The translations under genes were made by a program, and so were the position numbers. 40,259 nt of DNA. Origin: an uncultured Oscillospiraceae bacterium (lineage in GTDB: Bacteria > Bacillota > Clostridia > Oscillospirales > Oscillospiraceae). Under the pieces are notes generated by a model, which saw only the letters and a program-made list of their open reading frames with translations, had not been told where the DNA came from and did no database searches. Position 1 is the stretch's first letter; each line of letters begins with the position of its first letter. Shown here in pieces: positions 33,433 to 40,259 of the stretch. The stretch covers positions 1-40,259 of the forward strand of contig CANROF010000022.1 in the NCBI GenBank assembly GCA_947632155.1. Direction: 5' to 3'.

Positions 33433-34885
33433 AAAAATCGAAGAGGTCATCGAAAGGGGCCCCTTCACGGACACCTGGGAGTCCCTTTCCCATTATGAGG
33501 TCCCGGAGTGGTACAGGCGGGCACGGCTCGGCATTTTCATCCACTGGGGCATATACTCCGTGCCGGCCTTTGGCAGCGAGTGGTACTCCCGGAATATGTA
33601 CATCCAGGGAACGCCGGAGTTTGAGCACCACGTTAAGACCTACGGGCCCCAGAATAAATTCGGCTACAAGGACTTCATCCCCATGTTCCGGGCGGAGAAA
33701 TTTGACCCCGCCGAATGGGCGGAGCTCTTCCGGACCGCCGGGGCGGACTACGTGGTGCCCGTGGCGGAGCACCACGACGGCTTTCAGATGTACAAAAGCG
33801 ACATCTCCCACTGGAACGCCTTTGAGATGGGCCCCAGGCGGGACGTGCTGGGGGAGCTCTTTTCCGAGCTTGAAGCGCGGGACATCGTGCCCTGCGCCTC
33901 CAATCACCGGGTGGAGCACTGGTTTTTCATGGGCCACGGGAGGGAGTTTGACTCCGACATCCGTGAGCCCATGAAGCGCGGGGACTTCTACTGGCCGGCC
34001 ATGCCGGAGCGGGGGCACTTCGACCTCTTCTCGGAGCCTAAGCCCACGGAGGAATTTTTGGAGGACTGGCTGTGCCGGTGCTGCGAGCTGGTGGACCGCT
34101 ACAGGCCGCGGCTCATCTATTTCGACTGGTGGATACAGCACTCCGCCGTGAAGCCGTATCTTCGGAAATTCGCCGCCTACTACTATAACCGGGCCCATGA
34201 GTGGGGCGGGGGAGCGGTGATCAACTACAAGCAGGACGGCTTCCCCTTTGGCTGCGCCGTGCCGGACGTGGAGCGGGGACAGTTTTCCCAGGCCAAGCCC
34301 TACATCTGGCAGTCCGACACCTCGGTGGCCAAAAATTCCTGGGGATATACCGAGGGCAACGAGTACAAGACCTCCGCCCAGATCGTCCGGGACCTGGTGG
34401 ACATCGTCAGCAAGAACGGGCGGCTCCTTTTGAACATCGGCCCCCGGGCCGACGGGACCATCCCGGAGGAGGACCGGCGGATACTTTTGGAGATCGGCGG
34501 CTGGATGCGTACAAACGGCGAGGCCATCCGGGGCTGCGGCATGTGGCGCGTCTCCGCCGAGGGCCCCACGGAAATCACGGAGGGCCAGTTTGCCGACTCC
34601 GAGGCCAAGGGCTACACCCATGAGGACATCCGCTTCACCGTGAACGGCGGCAACATCTACGCCATATGCCTCAATATGCGGGGGCGGGACGAGGTGAAGA
34701 TACGGTCCCTCTCGGAAAAGGACGCCTCCCACGCCCCCAACTTCCACGGAATCGTCAGGAGCGTGGAGGCCCTGGGCCTGGACCCCGCCCCAATCTGGAA
34801 GCGCGACGAGGACGCCATGACCGTGCGCCTGGCAAGGCCCGTGGAGACGGATATGCCGGTGGTGTTTAAGGTGACGGCGGGGTAA
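33416..34885 (+). CDS. Alpha-L-fucosidase, glycoside hydrolase family 29
   Basis: The enzyme removes alpha-linked L-fucose from glycans. The 489-residue protein shows the GH29 pattern: WYRRARLGIFIHWGIYSVPA near the N terminus, EHHDGFQMYKSDISHWNA, and RLIYFDWWI with the probable nucleophile D237; then NGRLLLNIGPRADGTIPEED and a small C-terminal beta domain. No signal peptide is seen, so it probably acts on imported oligosaccharides inside the cell. GAGGAG precedes ATG 33416, which lies within the 3' end of the upstream hydrolase gene. No sugar transporter or fucose pathway gene is nearby. Confidence 0.93.
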   Translation: MENRIKKIEEVIERGPFTDTWESLSHYEVPEWYRRARLGIFIHWGIYSVPAFGSEWYSRNMYIQGTPEFEHHVKTYGPQNKFGYKDFIPMFRAEKFDPAEWAELFRTAGADYVVPVAEHHDGFQMYKSDISHWNAFEMGPRRDVLGELFSELEARDIVPCASNHRVEHWFFMGHGREFDSDIREPMKRGDFYWPAMPERGHFDLFSEPKPTEEFLEDWLCRCCELVDRYRPRLIYFDWWIQHSAVKPYLRKFAAYYYNRAHEWGGGAVINYKQDGFPFGCAVPDVERGQFSQAKPYIWQSDTSVAKNSWGYTEGNEYKTSAQIVRDLVDIVSKNGRLLLNIGPRADGTIPEEDRRILLEIGGWMRTNGEAIRGCGMWRVSAEGPTEITEGQFADSEAKGYTHEDIRFTVNGGNIYAICLNMRGRDEVKIRSLSEKDASHAPNFHGIVRSVEALGLDPAPIWKRDEDAMTVRLARPVETDMPVVFKVTAG

Positions 34886-35130
34886 GAGAAGGATTGCGGC
34901 TTCGCCGCACATTGAATTTTTCGCCGCAAGATTCCGCGGCGAAGTCGATTCGCGCCCGCTTTCCGGCGAACGTAATATCCTGCCCAACCTTGTAAGGGCC
35001 GATGACCACATCGGCCCGCCCGATTTGTGAAAACCTCCCGGCAAACGCAAATGCCTGCTGTAGGGGTCGCCGTCCCCGGCGACCCGTGTTGCGATTTCCT
35101 CTCACTCTCCCGGCAAACGCTCCGCAAACC
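34886..35130. repeat. Second cluster of TGTAGGGG-type palindromic repeats
   Basis: A TGCGGC-TTC-GCCGCA hairpin (34895-34909) and an 8-bp-arm hairpin TTCGCCGC/GCGGCGAA follow the fucosidase. Then come two units: a GGGCCGATG/CATCGGCCC unit near 34990-35017 and a GGGTCGCCG/CGGCGACCC unit near 35059-35087. They match units at 14569 and 14491, including the trailing CCCGTGTTGCGAT of one. Spacers carry CCGGCRAACG. The phrase CGCCGCACATTGAATTTT here also occurs near 31173. No gene is seen. Confidence 0.7.
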
Positions 35131-35157
35131 TTTTTCCCTCAACCCCTCAAATAATCC

Positions 35158-35186
35158 TTGAAAACCTCCCGGCTGTGTGGTAGAAT
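35158..35186 (+). promoter_or_regulatory. Promoter of the pheST T-box transcript
   Basis: TTGAAA (35158-35163), 17 bases, TAGAAT (35181-35186) with extended -10 TGG. It places transcription start near 35193, at the beginning of the T-box leader. Confidence 0.78.
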
Positions 35187-35192
35187 GTTCAA

Positions 35193-35412
35193 AGTTACGG
35201 CGATGATGAGGAAAATAGCGGAGACAGAGTCCTGACAGAGAGGGGAGCCACGGCTGAGAGCGACCCGGAAAATGACCGCTTGTTCGCCCCGGAGCCCCGG
35301 CCAATCCCCGGCGCAGGCCCGCGTTAAGGGCATTGAGTGCGCGCGTTTGCGCGAATTTGGGTGGTACCGCGGAGGGCTCCTTCCGTCCCAATGGGGGACG
35401 GGGGAGCTTTTT
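35193..35412 (+). promoter_or_regulatory. T-box leader, phenylalanine-specific, controlling pheST
   Basis: The leader has the T-box landmarks: a GATGAGGA start, the stem I region with AGAGAGGGGAGC and GGCTGAGAG, a probable specifier UUC (35283-35285) followed by GCCCCGGAGC, the T-box sequence GGGTGGTACCGCG (35359-35371), and a terminator with stem CCGTCCC/GGGACGG extended by GGCTCC/GGGAGC and T residues to 35412. Uncharged tRNA-Phe should stabilise the antiterminator and allow pheST transcription. UUC agrees with the downstream genes. Confidence 0.93.
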
Positions 35413-35462
35413 ATGTTACATTCGTTAAATCTTATACATTATATAATATACGGAGTGATACC

Positions 35463-36488
35463 ATGAGAGAACAGTTAGCGAAAATCCGCGAGGACGCGCT
35501 GGCGCTTCTGTCCGCCGTGAAGAGCGCGGCGGAGCTGGAGGAGCTGCGCGTCCGCTATCTTGGCAAAAAGGGCGAGCTCACCGCCGTACTCAAGCAGATG
35601 GGCGGCCTGCCCGCCGCGGAGCGCCCCGTGATGGGGCAGCTCGCCAACCAGGTCCGCGCCGACATCGAGGCGAAGCTCGCCGAGGCCCGCCGCGAGGTGG
35701 AGGCCCGGGCCCTGGAGCGCAGGCTGGAGGCCGAGGCCGTGGACGTCACCGTCCCCGGAAAGGCCGTGGACATCGGCCACCGGCACCCCATGTACGTCGC
35801 CCTCGACGAGATGAAGGAGATCTTCATCGGCATGGGCTTCATGGTGGTGGACGGCCCGGAGATCGAGCTGGGAGAGCTCAATTTCGACCGCCTCAACGCC
35901 GAGCCCGGACACCCCAGCCGCGACTGGTCCGACACCTTTTACTTCGACAAGGACGAGCGGGTGATGCTCCGCAGCCAGACCTCCCCCATGCAGGTCCGGG
36001 CCATGGACAGCCTGCCGCTGCCCATCCGCATGGTGGCCCCCGGACGGGTCTACCGCAAGGACGAGGTGGACGCCACCCACTCCCCCATGTTCCACCAGGT
36101 GGAGGGCATGGTCATTGACAAGGGCGTCACCATGGCGGACCTCAAGGGCACGCTGAACACCGTGGTCGAACAGCTTTACGGCAAGGGCACCAGGACCCGC
36201 TTCCGCCCCCACCACTTCCCCTTTACGGAGCCGAGCTGCGAGATGGACGTCCAGTGCCACAAGTGCGGCGGCGTGGGCTGCCCCACCTGCAAGGGCGAGG
36301 GCTGGATCGAGCTTCTGGGCGCGGGGATGATCCACCCCCATGTCCTGGAGATGGCCGGCATCGACCCGGACGTCTGGTCCGGCTGGGCCTTCGGCTTCGG
36401 GCTGGAGCGCACCGCCATGCGCCGGTTCAAGATCGACGACCTGCGCCTCATTTTCGAAAACGACGTCCGCTTTTTGGAGCAGTTTTAA
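35463..36488 (+). CDS. pheS: Phenylalanyl-tRNA synthetase alpha subunit
   Basis: This is the catalytic subunit of the alpha2beta2 class II synthetase that charges tRNA-Phe. The protein has 341 residues with an N-terminal coiled coil (about 1-85). The catalytic core shows FHQVEGMVIDKGVTMADLKG, FRPHHFPFTEPSCEMDVQCH, ELLGAGMIHPHVL, and motif 3 GFGLERTAMRRF. A CHKCGGVGCPTCKGEGW cysteine cluster (four cysteines) in the core may bind zinc; it is common in Firmicutes PheS. ATG 35463 with GGAGTGA upstream is the start; a longer frame from 35337 would run through the T-box terminator. pheT follows after 12 bases. Confidence 0.97.
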   Translation: MREQLAKIREDALALLSAVKSAAELEELRVRYLGKKGELTAVLKQMGGLPAAERPVMGQLANQVRADIEAKLAEARREVEARALERRLEAEAVDVTVPGKAVDIGHRHPMYVALDEMKEIFIGMGFMVVDGPEIELGELNFDRLNAEPGHPSRDWSDTFYFDKDERVMLRSQTSPMQVRAMDSLPLPIRMVAPGRVYRKDEVDATHSPMFHQVEGMVIDKGVTMADLKGTLNTVVEQLYGKGTRTRFRPHHFPFTEPSCEMDVQCHKCGGVGCPTCKGEGWIELLGAGMIHPHVLEMAGIDPDVWSGWAFGFGLERTAMRRFKIDDLRLIFENDVRFLEQF

Positions 36489-36500
36489 GGAGGTCCACCT

Positions 36501-39176
36501 ATGAATTTATCGAGAAAATGGCTGAATGAGTTTGTAAAAGTGGACGCCCCGGACCGTGAATTTGCCGAGGCCATGACGCTCTCCGGCTCCAAGGTGGAGC
36601 TCACCCACGACCTGGGCGCCGAGATCTCCAACGTGGTGGTGGGGCGGATCGTCTCCATGGAAAAGCACCCCAACTCCGACCACATGTGGGTCTGCCGGCT
36701 TGACGTGGGCCGGGACGAGCCTGTCCAGATCGTCACCGGCGCCTGGAACATCCACGTGGGGGACCTGGTGCCCGTGGCGCTCCACCGCGCCACCCTCCCC
36801 GGGGGAAAGAAGATTGAAAAGGGCAACCTGCGGGGCGTGAAGTCCAATGGGATGCTCTGCTCTTTAAAGGAATTGGGCCTGGACGAGCGGGATTTCCCCT
36901 ACGCCGCCATCACCGCCGCCGCCCTTTTGAACGACTACCACCCCATTGACCCGGAAAAGCCCAGCATCCCCGGGGACATTCAGCCGGGAGCCAAAATTTA
37001 CGGCCCCGTGGTCGCCGCCCGCGCCGCCGACTGCGCCGCGAACCAAGACGGGACCTTCACCCTGACGCTGGAGCCCGCCGCCACGGTGACCACCCCCTGC
37101 CAGAACATCCACGCCGGGGACATGGTGGCCTACAACACGAAAACCGCCTGCGTCTGCACCCTCGCCGACCTCCACGCCGAGCAGCGGGAGTTCCCCCACT
37201 GCATCGAGGACGGCATCTTCGTCCTCCGGGAGCCCTGCGCCCCCGGCGACGACATAAAGCCCGTCATCAACGCCGACGATTCCGTGGTGGAGTTCGAGAT
37301 CACCCCCAACCGCCCGGACTGCCTCTCCGTCATCGGCCTTGCCCGGGAGGCGGCGGCCACATTTGACAAACCTTTGACGCTCCACACCCCCGCCGTCCGG
37401 GGCGGCGGCCCCGGCGTCCTCACCGAGCTCCTCACCGTGGAGACGCGGGACCCCGACCTCTGCCCCCGCTACACCGCCCGGATGGTGCGCAATGTCAAGA
37501 TCGCCCCGTCCCCCAAGTGGATGCGGGAGCGCCTCAGGTCCATGGGCGTCCGGCCCATCAACAACATCGTGGACATCACAAACTACGTGATGTTAGAGTA
37601 CGGCCAGCCCATGCACGCCTTCGACTACCGCTACGTCAAGGGCGGGAAGATCGTGGTCCGCAGGGCCGCGGAGGGGGAGGAGCTCACCACCCTGGACGGC
37701 CAGGTCCACACCCTCAACGCCAACCACCTGGTCATCGCCGACGACACCCGGGCCGTGGGCCTGGCCGGCATCATGGGCGGCCTCAACTCCGAGATCGTCC
37801 CCGACACCGCCGACGTGGTGTTCGAGTCCGCCAACTTCGACGGCACCTGCATCCGCAAGGGCGCTCTGGCCCTGGGTATGCGCACCGAGGCGTCCGCCAA
37901 ATTCGAAAAGGGCCTGGATGTCATGAACACCCTCCCCGCCGTGAATCGCGCCTGCGAGCTGGTGGAGCTGCTGGGCGCCGGGGAGGTCCTGGACGGCGTC
38001 ATCGACATCCAAAACCGCGTCCCCGCGCCCTTCCGCATGGAGCTGGAGCCGGAGAAGATAAACGCCCTTCTCGGCACCGGCGTCCCGGAGGCGGAAATGG
38101 TCCGCATCCTCAAAAAGCTGGACTTTGAGGTGGACGGCCGCCATATCACCGTCCCCTCCTGGCGCGGCGACGTCCGGCGCATGGCGGACCTGGCCGAGGA
38201 GGTGGCACGCTTCTACGGCTACAACAACATCCCCGTGACCCTCATGCGCGGCCAGACCACCGAGGGCGGCTACACCCGGGAGCAGAAGCTGGAAAACAAG
38301 CTGGGCGAGCTCTCCCGCGCGTGCGGCTATGACGAGATCATCACCTACTCCTTCATCTCCCCCACGGCCTACGACAAAATAAGATGGGCCCCGGACGACC
38401 CCCGCCGCCAGTCCTTCAAGATTCTGAACCCCCTGGGGGAGGACACCTCCATCATGCGCACCACGTCCCTCCCGTCTATTCTGGACATCCTGGCCCGCAA
38501 CTTTAACTTCCGCAATAAAAACGTGAAGCTCTATGAGCTGGGCCGCGTTTACCTGCCCGGCGGCCCGGACGGCCTTGCCGACGAGCGCCGCGTCCTGACC
38601 CTGGGCGCTTACGGCGACGACATGGACTTCTACGCCATAAAGGGCGCGGTGGAGACGGTCCTGCGCGGCATCCGCGCCGCGGACGTGGAGTTCGTCCCCT
38701 GTCAGGATGACCCCTCCTACCACCCCGGCCGCTGCGCCAGGGTGCTCTGCGGCGGAAATCTCCTGGGCGTCGTGGGCCAGATTCACCCCCTGTGCGCCAA
38801 AAACTACGGCCTCGACGCGGTTTACGCCGCCGAGCTGGATTTCACGGCCCTTTTGGCCGCCCAGGGCCCCGACCCGGAGTACCGGCCCCTGCCGCGCTAC
38901 CCCAGTGTCGCCCGGGACCTGGCCGTTGTGGCCGATAAGGCCGTCACCGTGGGCCAGATCGAGCGCTGCATCCGCGAAAACGGCGGCAAGTACCTGCGGG
39001 GCGTGGAGCTTTTCGACATCTACGAGGGCCCCGGCATCCCGGAGGGCAAGCGCTCCACCGCCTATTCCCTGACCCTCCGCGCCGACGACGGCACCCTCAC
39101 CGACGATCACGCCGACGAGACGGTCAAAAATATCCTCGCGGCCCTGGGCGAAAAGCTGGGCGCGGTGATACGGTAA
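36501..39176 (+). CDS. pheT: Phenylalanyl-tRNA synthetase beta subunit, with an internal insertion
   Basis: The beta subunit provides tRNA binding and editing. Seen: the EMAP-like tRNA-binding domain (about 40-250, VGRIVSMEKHPNSDHMWVC), B3/B4 editing domain (SVIGLAREAAATFD, MGVRPINNIVDITNYVMLEY, HAFDYRYVKGGKIVVRRA), B5 domain, the synthetase-like core and the C-terminal FDX-ACB anticodon domain (YPSVARDLAVVADKAVTVGQ). At 891 residues it is about 90-100 longer than usual. The excess lies between DERDFPY (128-134) and EQREFPHC (from 228), inside the tRNA-binding domain, and looks like a partial duplication. The reading frame stays open through it. AAGGAGG precedes ATG 36501, and pheS is 12 bases upstream. 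Confidence 0.97.
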   Translation: MNLSRKWLNEFVKVDAPDREFAEAMTLSGSKVELTHDLGAEISNVVVGRIVSMEKHPNSDHMWVCRLDVGRDEPVQIVTGAWNIHVGDLVPVALHRATLPGGKKIEKGNLRGVKSNGMLCSLKELGLDERDFPYAAITAAALLNDYHPIDPEKPSIPGDIQPGAKIYGPVVAARAADCAANQDGTFTLTLEPAATVTTPCQNIHAGDMVAYNTKTACVCTLADLHAEQREFPHCIEDGIFVLREPCAPGDDIKPVINADDSVVEFEITPNRPDCLSVIGLAREAAATFDKPLTLHTPAVRGGGPGVLTELLTVETRDPDLCPRYTARMVRNVKIAPSPKWMRERLRSMGVRPINNIVDITNYVMLEYGQPMHAFDYRYVKGGKIVVRRAAEGEELTTLDGQVHTLNANHLVIADDTRAVGLAGIMGGLNSEIVPDTADVVFESANFDGTCIRKGALALGMRTEASAKFEKGLDVMNTLPAVNRACELVELLGAGEVLDGVIDIQNRVPAPFRMELEPEKINALLGTGVPEAEMVRILKKLDFEVDGRHITVPSWRGDVRRMADLAEEVARFYGYNNIPVTLMRGQTTEGGYTREQKLENKLGELSRACGYDEIITYSFISPTAYDKIRWAPDDPRRQSFKILNPLGEDTSIMRTTSLPSILDILARNFNFRNKNVKLYELGRVYLPGGPDGLADERRVLTLGAYGDDMDFYAIKGAVETVLRGIRAADVEFVPCQDDPSYHPGRCARVLCGGNLLGVVGQIHPLCAKNYGLDAVYAAELDFTALLAAQGPDPEYRPLPRYPSVARDLAVVADKAVTVGQIERCIRENGGKYLRGVELFDIYEGPGIPEGKRSTAYSLTLRADDGTLTDDHADETVKNILAALGEKLGAVIR

Positions 39177-39214
39177 AAATATATAATATATATAATATAA
39201 AGGAGAGAAACACC

Positions 39215-39505
39215 ATGACCAAGAAAACCACGGACATCCTGTCGTACATCACCATCTTCGGCCTCATCATCGCCTTTGTGGCCGGCGACCGGGAGGCGTC
39301 CAAGTTCCACCTCAATCAGGCCCTCGTCATTTGGCTGGTGGCCGTCATCGGCGGGGTATTTGCCGTCATCCCTTTCGTGGGCTGGGTAGTCTCGGTGATT
39401 TGCGGCGTCTTCGTCTGCGTGTGCTGGGTCCTGGGCCTCATCGGCGCCATCCAGGGCACCGAAAAGCCCGTCCCCCTCATCGGCGGCATCCGGCTTTTGA
39501 AGTAA
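39215..39505 (+). CDS. DUF4870/Tic20-like small membrane protein
   Basis: A 96-residue protein with three hydrophobic segments: ILSYITIFGLIIAFVAG, LVIWLVAVIGGVFAVIPFVG, and VICGVFVCVCWVLGLIGAI. The phrase SKFHLNQALVIWLV matches the DUF4870/Tic20-like pattern (FHxNQAL). Function is unknown. AAAGGAGAG precedes ATG 39215, after an AT-only stretch (about 39178-39200) that follows pheT. It could be read from the pheST transcript or from its own weak promoter in the AT stretch. Confidence 0.85.
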   Translation: MTKKTTDILSYITIFGLIIAFVAGDREASKFHLNQALVIWLVAVIGGVFAVIPFVGWVVSVICGVFVCVCWVLGLIGAIQGTEKPVPLIGGIRLLK

Positions 39506-39580
39506 AGCTCTCTGTCCCGGCCCGTTTTTCACCCGCGGGCCGGGAGCGCCAAAAAATTTCGCGAAAAATAAAAAAAGTAC

Positions 39581-39608
39581 TTGCAAATTCCGGCGAAATG
39601 AGTACAAT
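39581..39608 (+). promoter_or_regulatory. Candidate distal promoter of the final gene
   Basis: TTGCAA (39581-39586), 16 bases, TACAAT (39603-39608). If active, its leader to the ATG at 40204 would be about 590 bases. Confidence 0.45.
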
Positions 39609-39647
39609 TGAAATATAGCACTTTTTTCCGCCGGTCCGTGGCGCCGC

Positions 39648-39675
39648 TTACAAAAAATTATTGAAATTTTTGTAA
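39648..39675. promoter_or_regulatory. Dyad with TTACAA/TTGTAA arms, distal copy
   Basis: TTACAAAAA (39648-39656) pairs with TTTTTGTAA (39667-39675). It shares the TTACAA...TTGTAA core with the tighter dyad at 39761-39778. Confidence 0.4.
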
Positions 39676-39760
39676 CGAAAAACAGAAAAATTTTCCGTCA
39701 CATTCCGGCGAAAAACCTCGAAACCCTTGTGGGACAAGGACTTTCGGGCTCTCAGGCTGC

Positions 39761-39778
39761 GGTTACAAACTTGTAACC
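39761..39778. promoter_or_regulatory. Dyad GGTTACAA-AC-TTGTAACC just upstream of the proximal promoter
   Basis: A perfect 8-bp-arm dyad ends 16 bases before the -35 at 39795. Its position suits an activator or regulator site. The regulator is unknown. Confidence 0.5.
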
Positions 39779-39794
39779 AATTTTCTATAAAATG

Positions 39795-39823
39795 TTGACA
39801 ATAGCCTGACTATGTGATAAAAT
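39795..39823 (+). promoter_or_regulatory. Strong proximal promoter of the final gene
   Basis: A perfect -35 TTGACA (39795-39800), 17 bases, and TAAAAT (39818-39823) with extended -10 TGA. Transcription would start near 39830, giving a leader of about 370 bases. Confidence 0.82.
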
Positions 39824-40203
39824 GTCTTCAAATCCGTGGAATAGCCCTTACCGGACCGCCGAAAGCGGGGGAGGGGTATCCGCGGACGAGCGCAATCCAG
39901 CTTACAGGGTCGGACAGATCCGCTCCGAAAAGCACGCGGAGCGGTGACAGTCTTCATTATGTAAGTGTACGGCGGAGGTTCACGGAACCGCCCAACCGGA
40001 ATCTTCGCCGTACTCCTCCTTTAAGAAAAAATGAAAAAATTTCTTGAACAAGGGTGGAACAAAAAAGCGCGAGGCAGCGTCTAAAGGGTGTTCACAACGG
40101 TGTACATGCCGACCGGTTGGTCCGGCGTTTACATAACAAACAGTCCGGTTCATGTAACGGGCGAAAAAATTTTTCAACAATTTTATTAAGGAGGAAACAC
40201 TAC

Positions 40204-40259
40204 ATGAAGACTCTGAAAAAGACCCTGTGCTTGGTCTTGGCAGTAGTCATGGCAGTCGG
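40204..40259 (+). CDS. N terminus of a secreted protein, probably S-layer-type; truncated by the window end
   Basis: Only 18 complete codons are present: MKTLKKTLCLVLAVVMAV, a clear signal peptide start with a charged N-region and a hydrophobic core. AAGGAGG (40188-40194) is nine bases before ATG 40204. This signal peptide style is frequent in S-layer-homology proteins of Clostridia, and the strong promoter with a long leader fits an abundant surface protein; both points are inference. The mature protein lies outside the window, so its function is open. Confidence 0.7.
   Translation, partial: MKTLKKTLCLVLAVVMAV

Larger units (their letters stand above)
39506..40203 (+). other. Long regulatory region and leader before the final gene
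   Basis: No gene is seen in these 698 bases. A GC-rich hairpin (39516-39524 with 39536-39544) follows the DUF4870-like gene without a T tract. Then come two promoter-like sequences, two dyads with TTACAA/TTGTAA arms, and a leader of about 370 bases that can form at least four hairpins: 39833-39886 (bulged outer stem with CCGC/GCGG inside), 39920-39944 (CCGCTCCG/CGGAGCGG), 39967-40013 (GTACGGCG/CGCCGTAC around GGTTC/GAACC) and about 40106-40128. I could not match it to a known riboswitch class. Confidence 0.55.

Noticed and set aside
39833-39950. Possible c-di-AMP (ydaO) riboswitch, suggested by AGCGGGGGA
   Set aside because: The other conserved ydaO segments, such as CCGACAGCTAAC, are missing.
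40040-40070. T-box-like phrase AACAAGGGTGGAAC before the final gene
   Set aside because: The following CCGCG is replaced by an A tract, and no stem I landmarks or specifier are seen upstream.

Overview
This 40.3-kb window is GC-rich bacterial chromosome that most resembles a Gram-positive member of the Clostridia, probably an Oscillospiraceae-type gut anaerobe. That placement is inference. It rests on strong AAGGAGG-type ribosome binding sites, a T-box leader in front of pheST, a single-chain (dimeric-type) glycyl-tRNA synthetase, pyruvate phosphate dikinase, RecD2, ComF, an LtaS-like membrane sulfatase, a fermentative D-lactate dehydrogenase, and the start of a probable S-layer-type secreted protein. 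No phage, insertion sequence with a transposase, CRISPR array, rRNA or tRNA gene was recognised.

Layout. 1-1596: 3' part of typA. 1736-5871: tight operon polA-rimI-tsaD. 5872-6310: non-coding, with a cluster of DnaA-box-like sequences and GC-rich palindromes. 6311-12264: radC-uvrB-(small membrane protein)-recD2-comF, a repair and competence operon with overlapping genes. 12252-14373: an mreB/mbl-like gene and a HAD phosphatase, bracketed by two copies of a ~180-bp structured element. 14380-14850: cluster of short palindromic repeats. 14875-15882 (minus): ldhA-like. 16067-17464: glyS. 17510-23076: LtaS-like protein, 115-aa membrane protein, nadE and mnmE, the last three junctions almost or fully overlapping. 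23147-26222 (minus): two ABC exporter half-subunits, divergent from an XRE-type regulator (26382-27173). 27295-29937: ppdK. 29938-32300: accessory stretch with a gene remnant, a Phd/YefM-RelE/ParE toxin-antitoxin pair inside a perfect 31-bp inverted repeat, and a SLOG-family gene divergent from a small XRE regulator. 32299-34885: Mbeg1-like (DUF2974-type) hydrolase and a GH29 alpha-L-fucosidase. 34886-35130: more palindromic repeats. 35158-39176: T-box-controlled pheS-pheT. 39215-39505: DUF4870-like membrane protein. 39506-40203: long regulatory and leader region. 40204 to the end: start of a secreted protein.

Most of the window is housekeeping: replication and repair (polA, radC, uvrB, recD2), translation and tRNA modification (typA, tsaD, mnmE, glyS, pheST), NAD synthesis, envelope (LtaS-like, mreB-like) and central carbon metabolism (ppdK, ldhA). 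The most unusual content is intergenic. The two ~180-bp elements around mreB each fold into four hairpins; their stems differ in sequence but keep pairing, while linkers and key loops are conserved. This compensatory pattern suggests a structured RNA or a structure-selected mobile repeat. Other points of interest are the toxin-antitoxin pair enclosed by inverted repeats, a 28-bp dyad in the SLOG/XRE divergent promoter, a DnaA-box cluster away from any visible dnaA, a ~99-residue insertion in PheT, and a long, hairpin-rich leader before the final gene.
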